Assembly (NCBI RefSeq): GCF_001955535.1 | Contig: NZ_MPVN01000001.1 | Location: forward strand, 2,046,001-2,110,000 | Source: Paenibacillus sp. FSL H7-0326 | Lineage (GTDB): Bacteria > Bacillota > Bacilli > Paenibacillales > Paenibacillaceae | Direction: 5' to 3' | DNA length: 64,000 nt | Shown here: positions 1 through 8,922 of the stretch, one piece after another | Position numbering within the stretch: position 1 is the first letter of the stretch | Layout: each line of letters begins with the position of its first letter | Notes under the pieces: model-generated | What the model was told of the DNA's origin: nothing | What the model saw: only the letters and a program-made list of their open reading frames with translations | Database searches by the model: none | Program-made: the position numbers and the translations under genes

Positions 1-446
1 TGATCGACGGATACGCCACCTTTGTGGACAATGAGAAGGTGACACCGCTGAAATCCTATTTTGTGAAAGACCACTATTATAATGTCATATCGGTTCATGA
101 TTTCCCCGTCGTCGAGGGGCAGGCATGGACAGCAGTCTATCCCGAGTTCAAGCAAAAAATCGACATGCGCAGCCAGCGTCTTCTGGAAGTATTAAGCACG
201 AGCAGAAGAGTGCTGTTCATCCGCTGGGGCAGCACATATGAGGAAGCGCTTCAGCTGCAAAATATACTCCGCCCCCTTACTGGCGGCAGCTATAACATTC
301 TGATCGTGAATGGTATGGATGGACTGACATCCGTCGTCGATAACGGCTGGGCGCTTCCTGGCATCTGCTCTCTTGGCATTCCGAACCGGGCTGGCGATGA
401 TGCAACATGGGATGTTTTGCTGAACGGGTTTAGTTTGCAGACATAA
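1..446 (+). CDS. DUF1796-type putative papain-like cysteine peptidase, C-terminal part
   Basis: The reading frame is open from the window edge (codons from base 3) to the TAA at 444-446, so the N-terminus lies outside. About 148 residues are visible. The stretch SYFVKDHYYNVISVHDFP followed by a predicted Rossmann-like region (RRVLFIRWGS, residues about 60-70 of the visible part) resembles the C-terminal half of DUF1796, a family predicted to be papain-like peptidases. The substrate is unknown. It converges on the GH30 operon, and the hairpin at 523-576 lies between them. A GTG at 24-26 could be read as a start, but no ribosome binding site precedes it. The family call is from memory of the motif pattern. 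Confidence 0.55.
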   Translation, partial: IDGYATFVDNEKVTPLKSYFVKDHYYNVISVHDFPVVEGQAWTAVYPEFKQKIDMRSQRLLEVLSTSRRVLFIRWGSTYEEALQLQNILRPLTGGSYNILIVNGMDGLTSVVDNGWALPGICSLGIPNRAGDDATWDVLLNGFSLQT

Positions 447-522
447 TGCGCCGCTGTTGTTTCCGACTGTTGTATTCATTATTTATTGTTCTTTTCCAAT
501 GGAGGGACAAATCTTCATTACC

Positions 523-576
523 AAAAAAATAAAGGCAGCTATAGGTGAGATGATTCTCCACTATTGCTGCCTTTAT
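523..576 (-). terminator. Rho-independent terminator of the GH30 operon
   Basis: Arms 529-539 and 566-576 are perfect 11-bp complements (ATAAAGGCAGC) with further inner pairing. Read leftward, the hairpin is followed by a run of seven T. It lies just past the GH30 stop codon. Confidence 0.75.
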
Positions 577-600
577 GAATTGAAGGAAATTGAAAAATGG

Positions 601-1956
601 TTAAGCGCCGAAGGCGAGAGTTACAGCGCTTTTGGCTTCCATTTGGAAGCTTAGAGCTTCTTCTGTACCTGGCATCTGGACCTGTACATTATTCGCTTCC
701 TCACTGTCATTGAAGATTACGACGGCGATGGAGCCGTCCGTATTCCTGAACGCCACGGAACGAACCGTTTCATTGCTGCTGGAGCCGATGCGCACCGCCT
801 TCGGGCGAATATGCTTGCTGAAATGGGCAAGCGCATAATAATCAAGCGTATACGTCAGCTCGCGGGTCTCCTGATGAACCGTCACAATTCCGCGGCAGGT
901 GCTCTTGCCAAAGCCCGGCACTGCCGGTCCATTGTTCTCATCGAGTGCCATATTCCACAGCACAAACGATTTGCTGTAATTGCGCAGAATTTCAATGCCT
1001 GTACGCATGACATTGGAGAAGGCCTGCTCAAATGGCGGAATCCATTCCCCGCCGGAGCCTTCCGTGAAATGCACCTCTTTGTCCGGGAAGGCCTGAAATA
1101 CATCGGTCTGTGCGCCAGGACGGCCCCCATACCAATGCCATGCAACACCGTCCACAGCTTCCAGCGCCTGGTCAAGCACGGTCAGCGGGTACTCTGGCTT
1201 ATCCCAGTTGTGATCGTAGCACAATATCTTGGTATCTATTCCATTTCTGATGAAGCTTGGCTTCAGATGCTCCTTAATGAACCGTGCCTGATCCTCCGCC
1301 GGAAATATCATTCCCGGGTAGTGACCGGGCGAATACAAGGATTCATTCTGCGGTGTAATCGCATAGACTGACAAGCCATGCTCCGCATATGCCTTAATAT
1401 ACCGTACAAAATATTCAGCATATACCGGATAGTATTGCTCGATCAGCTCGCCGCCGATCATGGAGCCGCTTGTCTTCATCCAGCCCGGCGGGCTCCAGGG
1501 GGAGCCCATCAGCTTGAGCTGAGGATTCAGCCGCACCGCTTCTTTCATGAGCGGAATAATGTCCGCCTCATCATGCCGGGTAGAGAATTTTTCAAGCTCT
1601 GGGTCAGTGTCTCCCTCCGGCAGATCATTATAGCTGTAGAAGTCCCGGGCATAATCCGAAGCTCCCATCGGATTCCGTATAACGGACAACCCGATCCCTT
1701 CTGCAGCGTCAAACAGCCGGCGCATCAGCTCCTCACGCTGCTCAGGCGAGAGCACCTGATGAATTAGATAGGCAGCCGAATCGGTGAAGGATGCTCCGAA
1801 GCCATCCATCTCCTGATACTGCTCGCTGTCATCGATAATAATGCTGTACGTTTGTGCCTCAGCGTCCGGCGGTGTAAGCTCTGCTCTCGTTTTGTTTACA
1901 AACAACGATTGTTCTCCATTTGATTCGTAGATGTTCAGGTCCTTCAAGTTCTGCAT
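601..1956 (-). CDS. Glycoside hydrolase family 30 (glucosylceramidase-like), cytosolic
   Basis: The retaining GH30 signature is clear. The acid/base glutamate is in TPQNES (about residue 205 from the chosen start), and the nucleophile glutamate is in HFTEGSGG (about residue 299). The N-terminal motif QEMDGFGASFTDSAA and the C-terminal beta domain (RSVAFRNTDGSIAVVIFND) are also typical. There is no signal peptide, so it probably acts on oligosaccharides imported by the ABC transporter encoded just upstream. The frame opens at 2022, with a TAATG overlap with the lipoprotein gene. However, ATG 1956 has GGAGGAG six bases upstream and is the likelier start, giving 451 residues. It is the last gene of the leftward operon. 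Substrate (beta-glucoside, beta-xyloside or beta-1,6-glucan) cannot be told from sequence. Confidence 0.9.
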   Translation of the reverse strand: MQNLKDLNIYESNGEQSLFVNKTRAELTPPDAEAQTYSIIIDDSEQYQEMDGFGASFTDSAAYLIHQVLSPEQREELMRRLFDAAEGIGLSVIRNPMGASDYARDFYSYNDLPEGDTDPELEKFSTRHDEADIIPLMKEAVRLNPQLKLMGSPWSPPGWMKTSGSMIGGELIEQYYPVYAEYFVRYIKAYAEHGLSVYAITPQNESLYSPGHYPGMIFPAEDQARFIKEHLKPSFIRNGIDTKILCYDHNWDKPEYPLTVLDQALEAVDGVAWHWYGGRPGAQTDVFQAFPDKEVHFTEGSGGEWIPPFEQAFSNVMRTGIEILRNYSKSFVLWNMALDENNGPAVPGFGKSTCRGIVTVHQETRELTYTLDYYALAHFSKHIRPKAVRIGSSSNETVRSVAFRNTDGSIAVVIFNDSEEANNVQVQMPGTEEALSFQMEAKSAVTLAFGA

Positions 1957-2021
1957 GCTGTTCTCCTCCGTGTCCCCGTACTTTATTCGTTCTTCGCTGT
2001 ATGCTCTAAGTTCAAACTCCA

Positions 2022-3662
2022 TTAAAGTCCAAGCTTTTCTTTATTCGCTTTCATCTTCTCACTACGGATTTCTACGATCTTCTCCCAGCTGTTCGCATCG
2101 AGGAACTGCTTGTATTCATTCAGTACGGCTTCGAATTGGGCATCGTCCTTCGACCGGATCATGCTGACCATGGAAGTGTTCCATTTCGTATTGATTGCTG
2201 TAAGAGCACGTGCTTCCGGTGTCCCTTGATCCGGGTCGATATTTTCAAGGATAAAATGCGGTACGAGCTTACCTTCACCCCATGCCTGCATCTGCTTGAT
2301 CGACTCAGGGAATGCATCCTCACTCAGTGTCTTGTGCTTGTCATGTCCGAAGAACATGAATTCACCCATCCGGTATTCCTTCTTGAACTGATCTGCATTG
2401 TTCTGCTGGATTTCTTTGACCTCTGGTGTAAACTGTACGGTTCCATCCGCGTTCTTCACATAGGTCTCGCCTTCAATGCCGTAATTCATCAGCATTTGCC
2501 CTTCCTCACTGAGGAGGTAGGTGAACAGCTGCATAGATTTGGCAGGATCGGCGTTTTGCTTCGTAATGAAGCTGACCATCCAGCCGGAGATCCCGGATTG
2601 ATTCAGCTTCGGCGCGTTGCCGACGGTGCTCTGCGGTCCGTCAATGGCGATATACTCCTTGCCCGGATTGGCCGTCATGAAGATCTGGAGATTGCCTCCC
2701 TGCTGCGGTGTGCCATCCAGCATAATCGTTGCATACTTGCCGGATTTTACTTTTTCCTCAAATGCCGTTCCATCATCGGCAAAGCTGTCATCGCTAATGT
2801 TGCCGTCACGATATACCAAGTTGAATGTTTTCAACCAAGTGAGATAATCCTCATCCAAATTACGGTTGTAGAAGCCGCCGTTCTCATCCTCCAGCGGTAC
2901 GCCGATGAAGTCCTGCAGCACGTCGCCCAGAGATCCAGTACCTTCGCCAATCGAGTTAAAGCCGAGTGGAATAAGCTCAGGGAACTGTGCCTTAATGTCC
3001 TTCATAACAGACTGGAATTCCTCCGGTGTGCCTATGCTCGGACTGCCGAGCGCTTCATACACATCCTTGCGGATAATGAAGGCGGTCTTGGCCGGAATCG
3101 TTCCTTGATCGTAGTCCTCCTGCGTATTGGAGTAGTTCGGGTAGCCATATGTCTTGCCGTCTGCGAGCTGGAACCAGTTCAATGTATCCTGCGCAGCCAC
3201 GGTGTTGAAATAAGGATCGTATTTCTCAGCGAGATCATTCAGCGGAAGCGCCCAAGTCGAAGCCTTCTGCACGACGGGGGAATTGATGCCGAAGGTCGTA
3301 ATGAGATCCGGCATATCGCCGCCCGCAAAGAATGTATTCAGCTTCGTATCATCTCCTGTGATGAATTTGATGTTAATGTTCAGGTCTTCCTTGATCTTCT
3401 TCGTTACGACATCATTGCCATAATCGGTGTTCCACCAATCCGCATTCACGTACCAGGTCAGCTCTGTAGTCTCTTCCTTGGTATCAAGCTGCCAGGCCGG
3501 CTTGCTTGCATCCGGTGTATAACGATCCTCAATCGAGATCCAGTTGGCTTCCTTGGAGCCGGAGCCTCCCCCGCCGCAAGCACTGACCAGAAGCATGACG
3601 GACAGCAGCAGCGCTGTCAGCGCAAATCCTTTTTTGCCATAACCCAACGTTCTCTTTGACAT
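2022..3662 (-). CDS. Sugar ABC transporter substrate-binding lipoprotein (LplA/LipO type)
   Basis: 546 residues. The lipoprotein signal peptide has a basic start (MSKRTLGYGKKG), a hydrophobic core and the lipobox LVSAC, followed by a Gly/Ser spacer. The mature part has the layout of the large family 1 solute-binding proteins that work with LplB/LplC-type permeases in Paenibacillus and Bacillus. It would be anchored to the outer face of the membrane and deliver an oligosaccharide to the two permeases encoded upstream. The RBS GAGGAGG lies about 7 bases before ATG 3662. No ATPase gene is in this operon, so a shared MsmX-type ATPase probably energises it; that part is inference from related systems. 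Confidence 0.9.
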   Translation of the reverse strand: MSKRTLGYGKKGFALTALLLSVMLLVSACGGGGSGSKEANWISIEDRYTPDASKPAWQLDTKEETTELTWYVNADWWNTDYGNDVVTKKIKEDLNINIKFITGDDTKLNTFFAGGDMPDLITTFGINSPVVQKASTWALPLNDLAEKYDPYFNTVAAQDTLNWFQLADGKTYGYPNYSNTQEDYDQGTIPAKTAFIIRKDVYEALGSPSIGTPEEFQSVMKDIKAQFPELIPLGFNSIGEGTGSLGDVLQDFIGVPLEDENGGFYNRNLDEDYLTWLKTFNLVYRDGNISDDSFADDGTAFEEKVKSGKYATIMLDGTPQQGGNLQIFMTANPGKEYIAIDGPQSTVGNAPKLNQSGISGWMVSFITKQNADPAKSMQLFTYLLSEEGQMLMNYGIEGETYVKNADGTVQFTPEVKEIQQNNADQFKKEYRMGEFMFFGHDKHKTLSEDAFPESIKQMQAWGEGKLVPHFILENIDPDQGTPEARALTAINTKWNTSMVSMIRSKDDAQFEAVLNEYKQFLDANSWEKIVEIRSEKMKANKEKLGL

Positions 3663-3856
3663 ATTTCATACCCTCCTCTTGATATTGAAGCGCTTACCAA
3701 AAACAGATCTTTTCAAATCTATGTTGTGCTACTTGTGATGCCGTTGTTTTGTGGTACAGGTTGCTGTAGTAATGGCAGAATGACTTGCGCTGCCGGATAC
3801 CTTAAGCTTTCAAAATGTCTTAGCTGAAAAATGTCTTATAACTGAGCGGCTATTCC

Positions 3857-4744
3857 TTATTCCTTGACTGCCCCGAGCATCATGCCGGAGATGAAATAGC
3901 GCTGCAACAGTGGATAGATAATGACAATTGGCAGCGTGGTGATGACGATCGTCGCCAGCTGAACGCCTTTGGTCGCCGTCTCGATGACCACCGATCCTCC
4001 GATATTTTGCATGGACTGTGTCTGCGACTGCACAATAATCTCATACAGCTTCATCTGCAAGGGATACAGCGCTTCATTCGTGACATACAGCTTGGTTGTC
4101 ATAAAGTCATTCCACTGCCCGACTCCGTTAAACAGCGCAATCGTCGCCATGGCCGGCATGGACAGTGGGATGAAGATTTTGAGAAACACCTTCCAGTCAC
4201 CGGCTCCGTCGATCTTGGCCGATTCCTCCAGCGCTTCCGGCACACCCCGGAAGAAGTTCATCAGAATGACGACATCATAATAGCTGAGCAGCGCCGGAAT
4301 GATGTACACCCAGAAGCTGTCGAGCAGGCCGAGGTCCTTGATGAGCAGGTAGGTAGGGATCATGCCGCCGGAGAAGAACATCGTAATGACACCCATGGAG
4401 ACGTAGAGCTTGCGGCCGCGTACATATTTTTTACTAAGACCATAAGCGACCATCGCACAGAAGAATACATGAGTGACCACCCCAATGACGGTCTTGGAGA
4501 TCGATATGAAAAATGCCTGCCAAATTGATGAATCCCGGAACACCGCCTGATAATTCTCCAGTGAGAGCTCGGACGGCCAGAAGATGAAGCCCCCCTCTGC
4601 CAACGCTCTGCTGGAAGCAAACGATGAAACGAGGACATTCCAGAGCGGAACAATGATCACTATCATCGTAATCACAAGCAGCGTGGTATTCACCGCATTA
4701 AAGATCCGGCTGTCGATGTCTCCTTTAATTGCTTTTGAGTTCAC
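3857..4744 (-). CDS. Carbohydrate ABC transporter permease (LplC/YtcP type)
   Basis: 295 residues with about six membrane segments. The EAA loop that docks the ATPase is at about residues 180-210 (ESAKIDGAGDWKVFLKIFIPLS). The C-terminal end (FISGMMLGAVKE) is the usual one for LplC/YtcP-type MalG-like permeases. It pairs with the permease whose stop lies 26 bases upstream. The 195 bases between this gene and the binding-protein gene hold no ORF, so the lipoprotein may also be expressed separately to higher level. Confidence 0.9.
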   Translation of the reverse strand: MNSKAIKGDIDSRIFNAVNTTLLVITMIVIIVPLWNVLVSSFASSRALAEGGFIFWPSELSLENYQAVFRDSSIWQAFFISISKTVIGVVTHVFFCAMVAYGLSKKYVRGRKLYVSMGVITMFFSGGMIPTYLLIKDLGLLDSFWVYIIPALLSYYDVVILMNFFRGVPEALEESAKIDGAGDWKVFLKIFIPLSMPAMATIALFNGVGQWNDFMTTKLYVTNEALYPLQMKLYEIIVQSQTQSMQNIGGSVVIETATKGVQLATIVITTLPIVIIYPLLQRYFISGMMLGAVKE

Positions 4745-4770
4745 AAGTATTGCCCCCCTTATATAAAACC

Positions 4771-5766
4771 TTAAAGCACGGATTGATTATCGTTCAGCCT
4801 GCTCGTGATCTTGTTCGCCGTCAGCAGCAAAATAACCGAAACGATCGATACGCCAAGACCCACTGCTGTCGCGTAGGAGAAGTCCCCCTGCGTCATCCCC
4901 ATCCGGTATACATAGGAGTTAATGACCTCTGCAGTTTCGCGGTTCTGTGAGTTCATGAGCACAAGTGTCTGATCCAGATTCGATCCGAGCAGTCCGCTCA
5001 CGGTTAGAATCAGGTTCAAGCTGATGATCATCTTCATGTTCGGAATCGTGATGTTCCATATTTGGCGAAGCCGGTTGGCTCCATCGATCTTGGCAGCCTC
5101 ATAATAGGTAGGATCGATCTTCGACATGACTGCCAGGTACAGAATCGTCCCCCAGCCCGCTTCTTTCCAGATGTCAGACAGAACGGCGATCCACCAGTAC
5201 TTGCTTGGGTCGAGCAGGATGTTCTGCGGCTGTGAGATCAGACCGAGAGAGAGCAGAATCTGATTGAACAGACCTGTCGTTGACACCCAGGTGATGAGCA
5301 TCCCGCCCAGCACGATCCAGGAGAGAAAGTGAGGGAGATAGGATACGGTCTGGACGAACTTTTTGAATCGACTCCCGCTTAGTTCATAGATCATGATCGC
5401 TAGAATGATAGGTACAACAAACCCGATGGCCAGCTTCAGGAAGCTGATGCCAAGTGTATTGATGACCGATTCCCAGAAATACTGATCCGTCATTATAATC
5501 TTGAAGTTGTCGAGCCCTACCCATGGTGCGCTGTCGATCGTGTCAATGACCGTGTAGCTCTTGAAGGCGATCGTGAGTCCATAGATCGGTATAAAATTGA
5601 AGATAATCATAAATAGTACGCCCGGAAGAATCATGGACTGAAGCTCCCACTGCTTCACGTAATCCACGCAGAATTCCTTGATCCGCTGCCCCATGGGCTT
5701 CTTGGCTGGCGTCTTCCTCATACGGGACGAGGCATCCGCAGGCTGGATCAGAGCTGGTTTGCTCAT
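4771..5766 (-). CDS. Sugar ABC transporter permease (LplB/YteP type)
   Basis: 331 residues. A charged cytosolic N-terminus of about 40 residues leads into six membrane segments (the first is SMILPGVLFMIIFNFIPIYG). The EAA loop is YYEAAKIDGANRLRQIWNITIP near residues 220-240. The LNDNQSVL end is typical of LplB-like proteins. It is the first gene of the transporter operon. The RBS AAAGGAGAG precedes ATG 5766. It would form the heterodimeric membrane channel with the downstream permease. The perfect palindrome at 5865-5888 sits about 100 bases upstream and is the likely LacI-family operator. Confidence 0.9.
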   Translation of the reverse strand: MSKPALIQPADASSRMRKTPAKKPMGQRIKEFCVDYVKQWELQSMILPGVLFMIIFNFIPIYGLTIAFKSYTVIDTIDSAPWVGLDNFKIIMTDQYFWESVINTLGISFLKLAIGFVVPIILAIMIYELSGSRFKKFVQTVSYLPHFLSWIVLGGMLITWVSTTGLFNQILLSLGLISQPQNILLDPSKYWWIAVLSDIWKEAGWGTILYLAVMSKIDPTYYEAAKIDGANRLRQIWNITIPNMKMIISLNLILTVSGLLGSNLDQTLVLMNSQNRETAEVINSYVYRMGMTQGDFSYATAVGLGVSIVSVILLLTANKITSRLNDNQSVL

Positions 5767-5864
5767 GTGCTTCTCTCCTTTTTGCTCCTATACTCTGGAT
5801 CAGAGCAACAAAATAGTGTTCATGAAATGGATTCAGTCAATGCAGAAATTTGATATTTTCACCG

Positions 5865-5888
5865 AAAAATAAAAACGTTTTTATTTTT
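5865..5888. promoter_or_regulatory. 24-bp perfect palindrome, probable operator of the LacI regulator
   Basis: Every base pairs across the centre CG at 5876/5877. The inner 16 bases (ATAAAAACGTTTTTAT) also occur at 7107-7122 in front of the LacI gene. A central CG flanked by A/T arms is the usual shape of LacI-family operators. The position upstream of the transporter operon supports control by the adjacent regulator. Confidence 0.7.
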
Positions 5889-6018
5889 GGTCAAAAAAAT
5901 ATGGTTCTTTTTTAGAAGAATGACTGCTGAAATTCTGGATGTCTGCCTCAGCTAGACTGACGATCCTAATGGGCAGATAATGAACAGAGTGCAGCCCAAT
6001 TTAACTGAATCCTAATTT

Positions 6019-6032
6019 TGTAAGCGTTTACT
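6019..6032. promoter_or_regulatory. Probable cre site (CcpA)
   Basis: TGTAAGCGTTTACT matches the catabolite-response consensus TGWAANCGNTNWCA at all but the last position. It lies between the LacI gene and the sugar-transport operon, where catabolite control would be expected. Confidence 0.5.
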
Positions 6033-6078
6033 ATTAAGCTGGACGGGAACTCCCCCTTTTATAGTAAAGCGTAAAAGG

Positions 6079-7089
6079 TTAGTCCCGCACCATTTTGATC
6101 TGCGTCGAGCCTCTAACGATGAGCTCTCCTGGCAGCTTCTCATGCCTTCCTTCTTCCTTCTCCTGGATCATGCGAATCAAATGGTTGACGACCAGGATTC
6201 CCTGCCTAGCAATTTGGTTGCGCACGGTAGTCAGCGAAGGTGAGAAATACTGCGCAATGTCAATATCGTCAAAGCCAACGACACTTGTATCCTGGGGAAT
6301 CTCGTATCCGAGGGATTTGAGTGCCCGCATGGCCCCGATCGCACTAAGGTCATTCCCTGCGAGGAATGCATCCGGCAGCTTGCTGCCATGTACATTCACA
6401 AATGATTTGACTGCGCCGTACGAGCCTTCCTCTTCAAAATAACCTTGCAGAATATAGTCCTCGTCTGCCTTCAGCCCGTAATCCCTCAATGCCGCCAGAT
6501 ATCCGGCCTTCCGCTGCTCGCTGTCGAACATCGTCTCCACACCGGCGATATAGGCGATGTTCTTGTGGCCCAGACTGATCAGGTATTTCGTTGCTTCGTA
6601 CGCATCCACATAGGAATCGAAGATAATACTGCCCATGTTTTCGTTCTGTATCTCGCGGTCCAGAAATACGGCCTTAATGTTGTTCTGCTCCATAATGGCG
6701 ATGTCATTCTCGTCTATTCGCAGCTCTTCATAGACAATGACCCCATCGACCCTTCCGCCGAGAATGTTGCTCATAATGACCTGCTTATCCTTGGTTACGA
6801 AGATGTTCAGACCGTAGCCGTGGCGGTCACATTCCCGTGACATCGTCTCGACCAGCGTATAGAAGTACGGTCCTGACACGCTTGTGGTGAAGAAGCCCAG
6901 CATCTTCGATTTGCCCGATTTCAGCAGCTTGCCGTTGATGTTCGGGACATAGTTCAGGCGCTTCGCGATGTCTAGAATATGCGACTTCGTCTCCGGATTC
7001 AGTACGTCCACATCGTTCAGCGCATTGGAGACCGTCGAGATCGACACCCCCGCCTCCCTTGCTACATCCTTGATCGTTACCTTTCTCAT
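6079..7089 (-). CDS. LacI-family transcriptional regulator
   Basis: 336 residues. The N-terminal helix-turn-helix VTIKDVAREAGVSISTVSNALN (residues 3-24) and hinge are followed by a periplasmic-binding-protein-like effector domain (FFTTSVSGPYFYTLVETM, VVGFDDIDIAQYFSPSLTTV). It would bind DNA as a dimer and respond to a sugar. The RBS AAAAGGAAG lies about 7 bases before ATG 7089. A 16-bp palindrome directly upstream (7107-7122) is repeated within the longer palindrome in front of the permease operon, so self-regulation plus control of the operon is likely. The gene runs in the same direction as the operon, but a 310-bp gap with its own sites separates them. Confidence 0.92.
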   Translation of the reverse strand: MRKVTIKDVAREAGVSISTVSNALNDVDVLNPETKSHILDIAKRLNYVPNINGKLLKSGKSKMLGFFTTSVSGPYFYTLVETMSRECDRHGYGLNIFVTKDKQVIMSNILGGRVDGVIVYEELRIDENDIAIMEQNNIKAVFLDREIQNENMGSIIFDSYVDAYEATKYLISLGHKNIAYIAGVETMFDSEQRKAGYLAALRDYGLKADEDYILQGYFEEEGSYGAVKSFVNVHGSKLPDAFLAGNDLSAIGAMRALKSLGYEIPQDTSVVGFDDIDIAQYFSPSLTTVRNQIARQGILVVNHLIRMIQEKEEGRHEKLPGELIVRGSTQIKMVRD

Positions 7090-7106
7090 CTGCTGTCTTC
7101 CTTTTT

Positions 7107-7122
7107 ATAAAAACGTTTTTAT
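7107..7122. promoter_or_regulatory. 16-bp palindrome in front of the LacI gene
   Basis: ATAAAAACGTTTTTAT is a perfect palindrome 18 bases upstream of the LacI start. It is identical to the core of the 5865-5888 palindrome, which suggests autoregulation. Confidence 0.65.
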
Positions 7123-7251
7123 GAACTGAATATACTATACGTGTGATTTTATGGCAACTGTTTTTTTGCAGCTTTATTTTTCTTCAGTATTGAACTTGTA
7201 GTTGTGAACCCTATATTATACAAGTAATTACACTTAGGAGAGTATACAGCT

Positions 7252-7800
7252 ATGAAGCAATGCAACCAAGTACCAGCCTATGATCTTAAAGATTACGGTA
7301 AATCACTTACACTATTTGTTGATGCAGATACCATCTACATATGCTCCCATCATCCAACGGAATCACCGAACGGCACCTACCTTGGATCATTTCTAGATGG
7401 ACCTGTTACTGAGATTTCTATCCATTCTTCTGCCGATGAGCTGCAATCTGCCTTAATGGAGGGTTTTGATCGCTGTAATCAATACTTTCTTGAGGAATTC
7501 CCCAAACAAACGGGGTTTGAGAAGCATCTGCGGGTAAGATCATGGAAAAAGGCAACCGATGAGAAGAAGTGTATTTCCGTATTGTCTAATATAGAAGGCT
7601 ATCATATTGGAGCTACGGAAAGAATGAAATCAGGACGTTATTTGGGAATTCAGCAATTCTACTTAGATATCAATGAGGGAAATGAAGGCAATCAGTTAGC
7701 AGAAGAAGTCCTTAAAGCAGTCAAGATCTCATCAACTACTCTGCTGGATCGCAAAACGAAGCGTCAGCTGAAGGAAAAAGAGGATACAAAAAGCCTTTAA
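7252..7800 (+). CDS. Hypothetical protein, 182 residues
   Basis: Not recognised. It is a soluble protein without signal peptide or membrane segment. It starts MKQCNQVPAYDLKDYGKSLT and ends in a lysine-rich tail (LDRKTKRQLKEKEDTKSL). The RBS TAGGAGAG stands about nine bases before ATG 7252, so it is probably translated. It is a single gene, transcribed away from the LacI gene and convergent with the peptide-transporter operon. A small inverted repeat (7792-7803/7814-7825) overlaps its stop codon and may end the transcript. The size and isolated position would also fit a small immunity-type protein, but I have no motif to support that. Confidence 0.7.
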   Translation: MKQCNQVPAYDLKDYGKSLTLFVDADTIYICSHHPTESPNGTYLGSFLDGPVTEISIHSSADELQSALMEGFDRCNQYFLEEFPKQTGFEKHLRVRSWKKATDEKKCISVLSNIEGYHIGATERMKSGRYLGIQQFYLDINEGNEGNQLAEEVLKAVKISSTTLLDRKTKRQLKEKEDTKSL

Positions 7801-7935
7801 GGTGGTTGCTTCTACCTTAAAGGCTACATAAAGAATTTATTTAATCAATTTGTTCTACTCTTTGTCTTATTATTATACACTCATTTTCCTTGGGTTGTTC
7901 TAATACTAATAACTCCTAGACCGCTGTATAAAAAT

Positions 7936-7973
7936 AAGAACCTTAGTGAAGCCAATGCTCCACTAAGGTTCTT
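7936..7973. terminator. Hairpin terminator between the hypothetical gene and the peptide transporter operon
   Basis: Arms 7936-7948 and 7961-7973 (AAGAACCTTAGTG and its complement) pair over 13 bases with a 12-base loop. The leftward product continues TTTTTATAC, so it should end the transporter mRNA. It may work in both directions. Confidence 0.7.
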
Positions 7974-7995
7974 TGTTTATAACATGCAATTCTTA

Positions 7996-8922
7996 TTACC
8001 TGTTGTTCTTCGGATCAAGCGCGTCACGCAACGCGTCGCCAATGAAATTGATCGACAGTACGGTCAAAATAATGAGCACACCCGGTGGAATCCACAGCCA
8101 AGGCTGTGAAGTCAAGATGGTAAGCGACTGGGCGCTTGTCAGCATATTGCCCCAGCTTGCCGTCGGCGGTTGTACGCCGAGTCCCAGGAAGCTGAGTGCA
8201 GCTTCATCAAGAATGGCAAGTGCAACACCCGATGTCGCATAGATCAGCACCGGCGCCACTGTCACAGACATGATATGTCCGAACAGAATACGCGGCGTGC
8301 GGTAGCCGAGCGCAACAGCGGCCTTGACGTAATCCATCTGCTTCACTGCGAGTACATTTCCCCGTACAAGTCTCGTCACACCCGGCCAGCCCAGGAAGCC
8401 TAGAATTAAGATAATGTTCAGCAGGCCTGGACCAACAATGCTCGACACAACAAGAATCAGCATGATGTAAGGAAATGACATAAAGATATCGGTTATTTTC
8501 ATAATCAGACTATCAATCCAGCCGCCAAAATAACCGGAAACGAGACCGAGCACGGTACCGATAATGGACGAGATCAGCACGGAAAATATACCAACCGCAA
8601 GCGATACTCTGGCTGCGTAGAGCAGCCGTGTCAGCTGATCGCGTCCGATCTGGTCTGTGCCCAGCGGATGCTGCCAGGACGGCCCTGCGCCAAAGGCATC
8701 CGTAACCGTCGTTGGCTCATACGGGGTCAGCCATGGCGCTAATATCGCACTGAGCGTCAGCAGCAGCATGAATATGACTCCTGCTACGGCGAGCTTATGC
8801 CTGCGAAAGCGCCGGAAGAACATCACCGGCCCGCTTGACGGCAGGCTTGCCGCCAGCTGCTCTGCATCCAACGTCTCCGGATCAACGGAACGTCTTCCAA
8901 AATAATGTCTCAGCAGTTTCAT
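7996..8922 (-). CDS. Oligopeptide/dipeptide ABC transporter permease (OppC/DppC type)
   Basis: 308 residues. A cytosolic N-terminus of about 45 residues is followed by the OppC_N segment (FFRRFRRHKLAVAGVIFMLLL) and the conserved HPLGTDQIGRDQLTRLLYAARVS. Four or five further membrane helices follow, with the ATPase-docking loop near GYRTPRILFGHIMSVTVAPV. The C-terminal PTASWGNML and GDALRDALDPK are family hallmarks. ATG 8922 overlaps the OppB stop by four bases (ATGA) and has the RBS GGGAGAGG. It is the last gene of the transporter operon. Confidence 0.93.
   Translation of the reverse strand: MKLLRHYFGRRSVDPETLDAEQLAASLPSSGPVMFFRRFRRHKLAVAGVIFMLLLTLSAILAPWLTPYEPTTVTDAFGAGPSWQHPLGTDQIGRDQLTRLLYAARVSLAVGIFSVLISSIIGTVLGLVSGYFGGWIDSLIMKITDIFMSFPYIMLILVVSSIVGPGLLNIILILGFLGWPGVTRLVRGNVLAVKQMDYVKAAVALGYRTPRILFGHIMSVTVAPVLIYATSGVALAILDEAALSFLGLGVQPPTASWGNMLTSAQSLTILTSQPWLWIPPGVLIILTVLSINFIGDALRDALDPKNNR

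Noticed and set aside
2136..3659. 507-codon ORF opposite the sugar-binding lipoprotein gene
   Set aside because: Shadow of a real gene that has a lipobox, an RBS and family motifs; the antisense frame shows none.
3681..3700. Possible cre site (TTGAAGCGCTTACC) in front of the lipoprotein gene
   Set aside because: Three mismatches to the consensus and close to the RBS; the site at 6019-6032 is much better.
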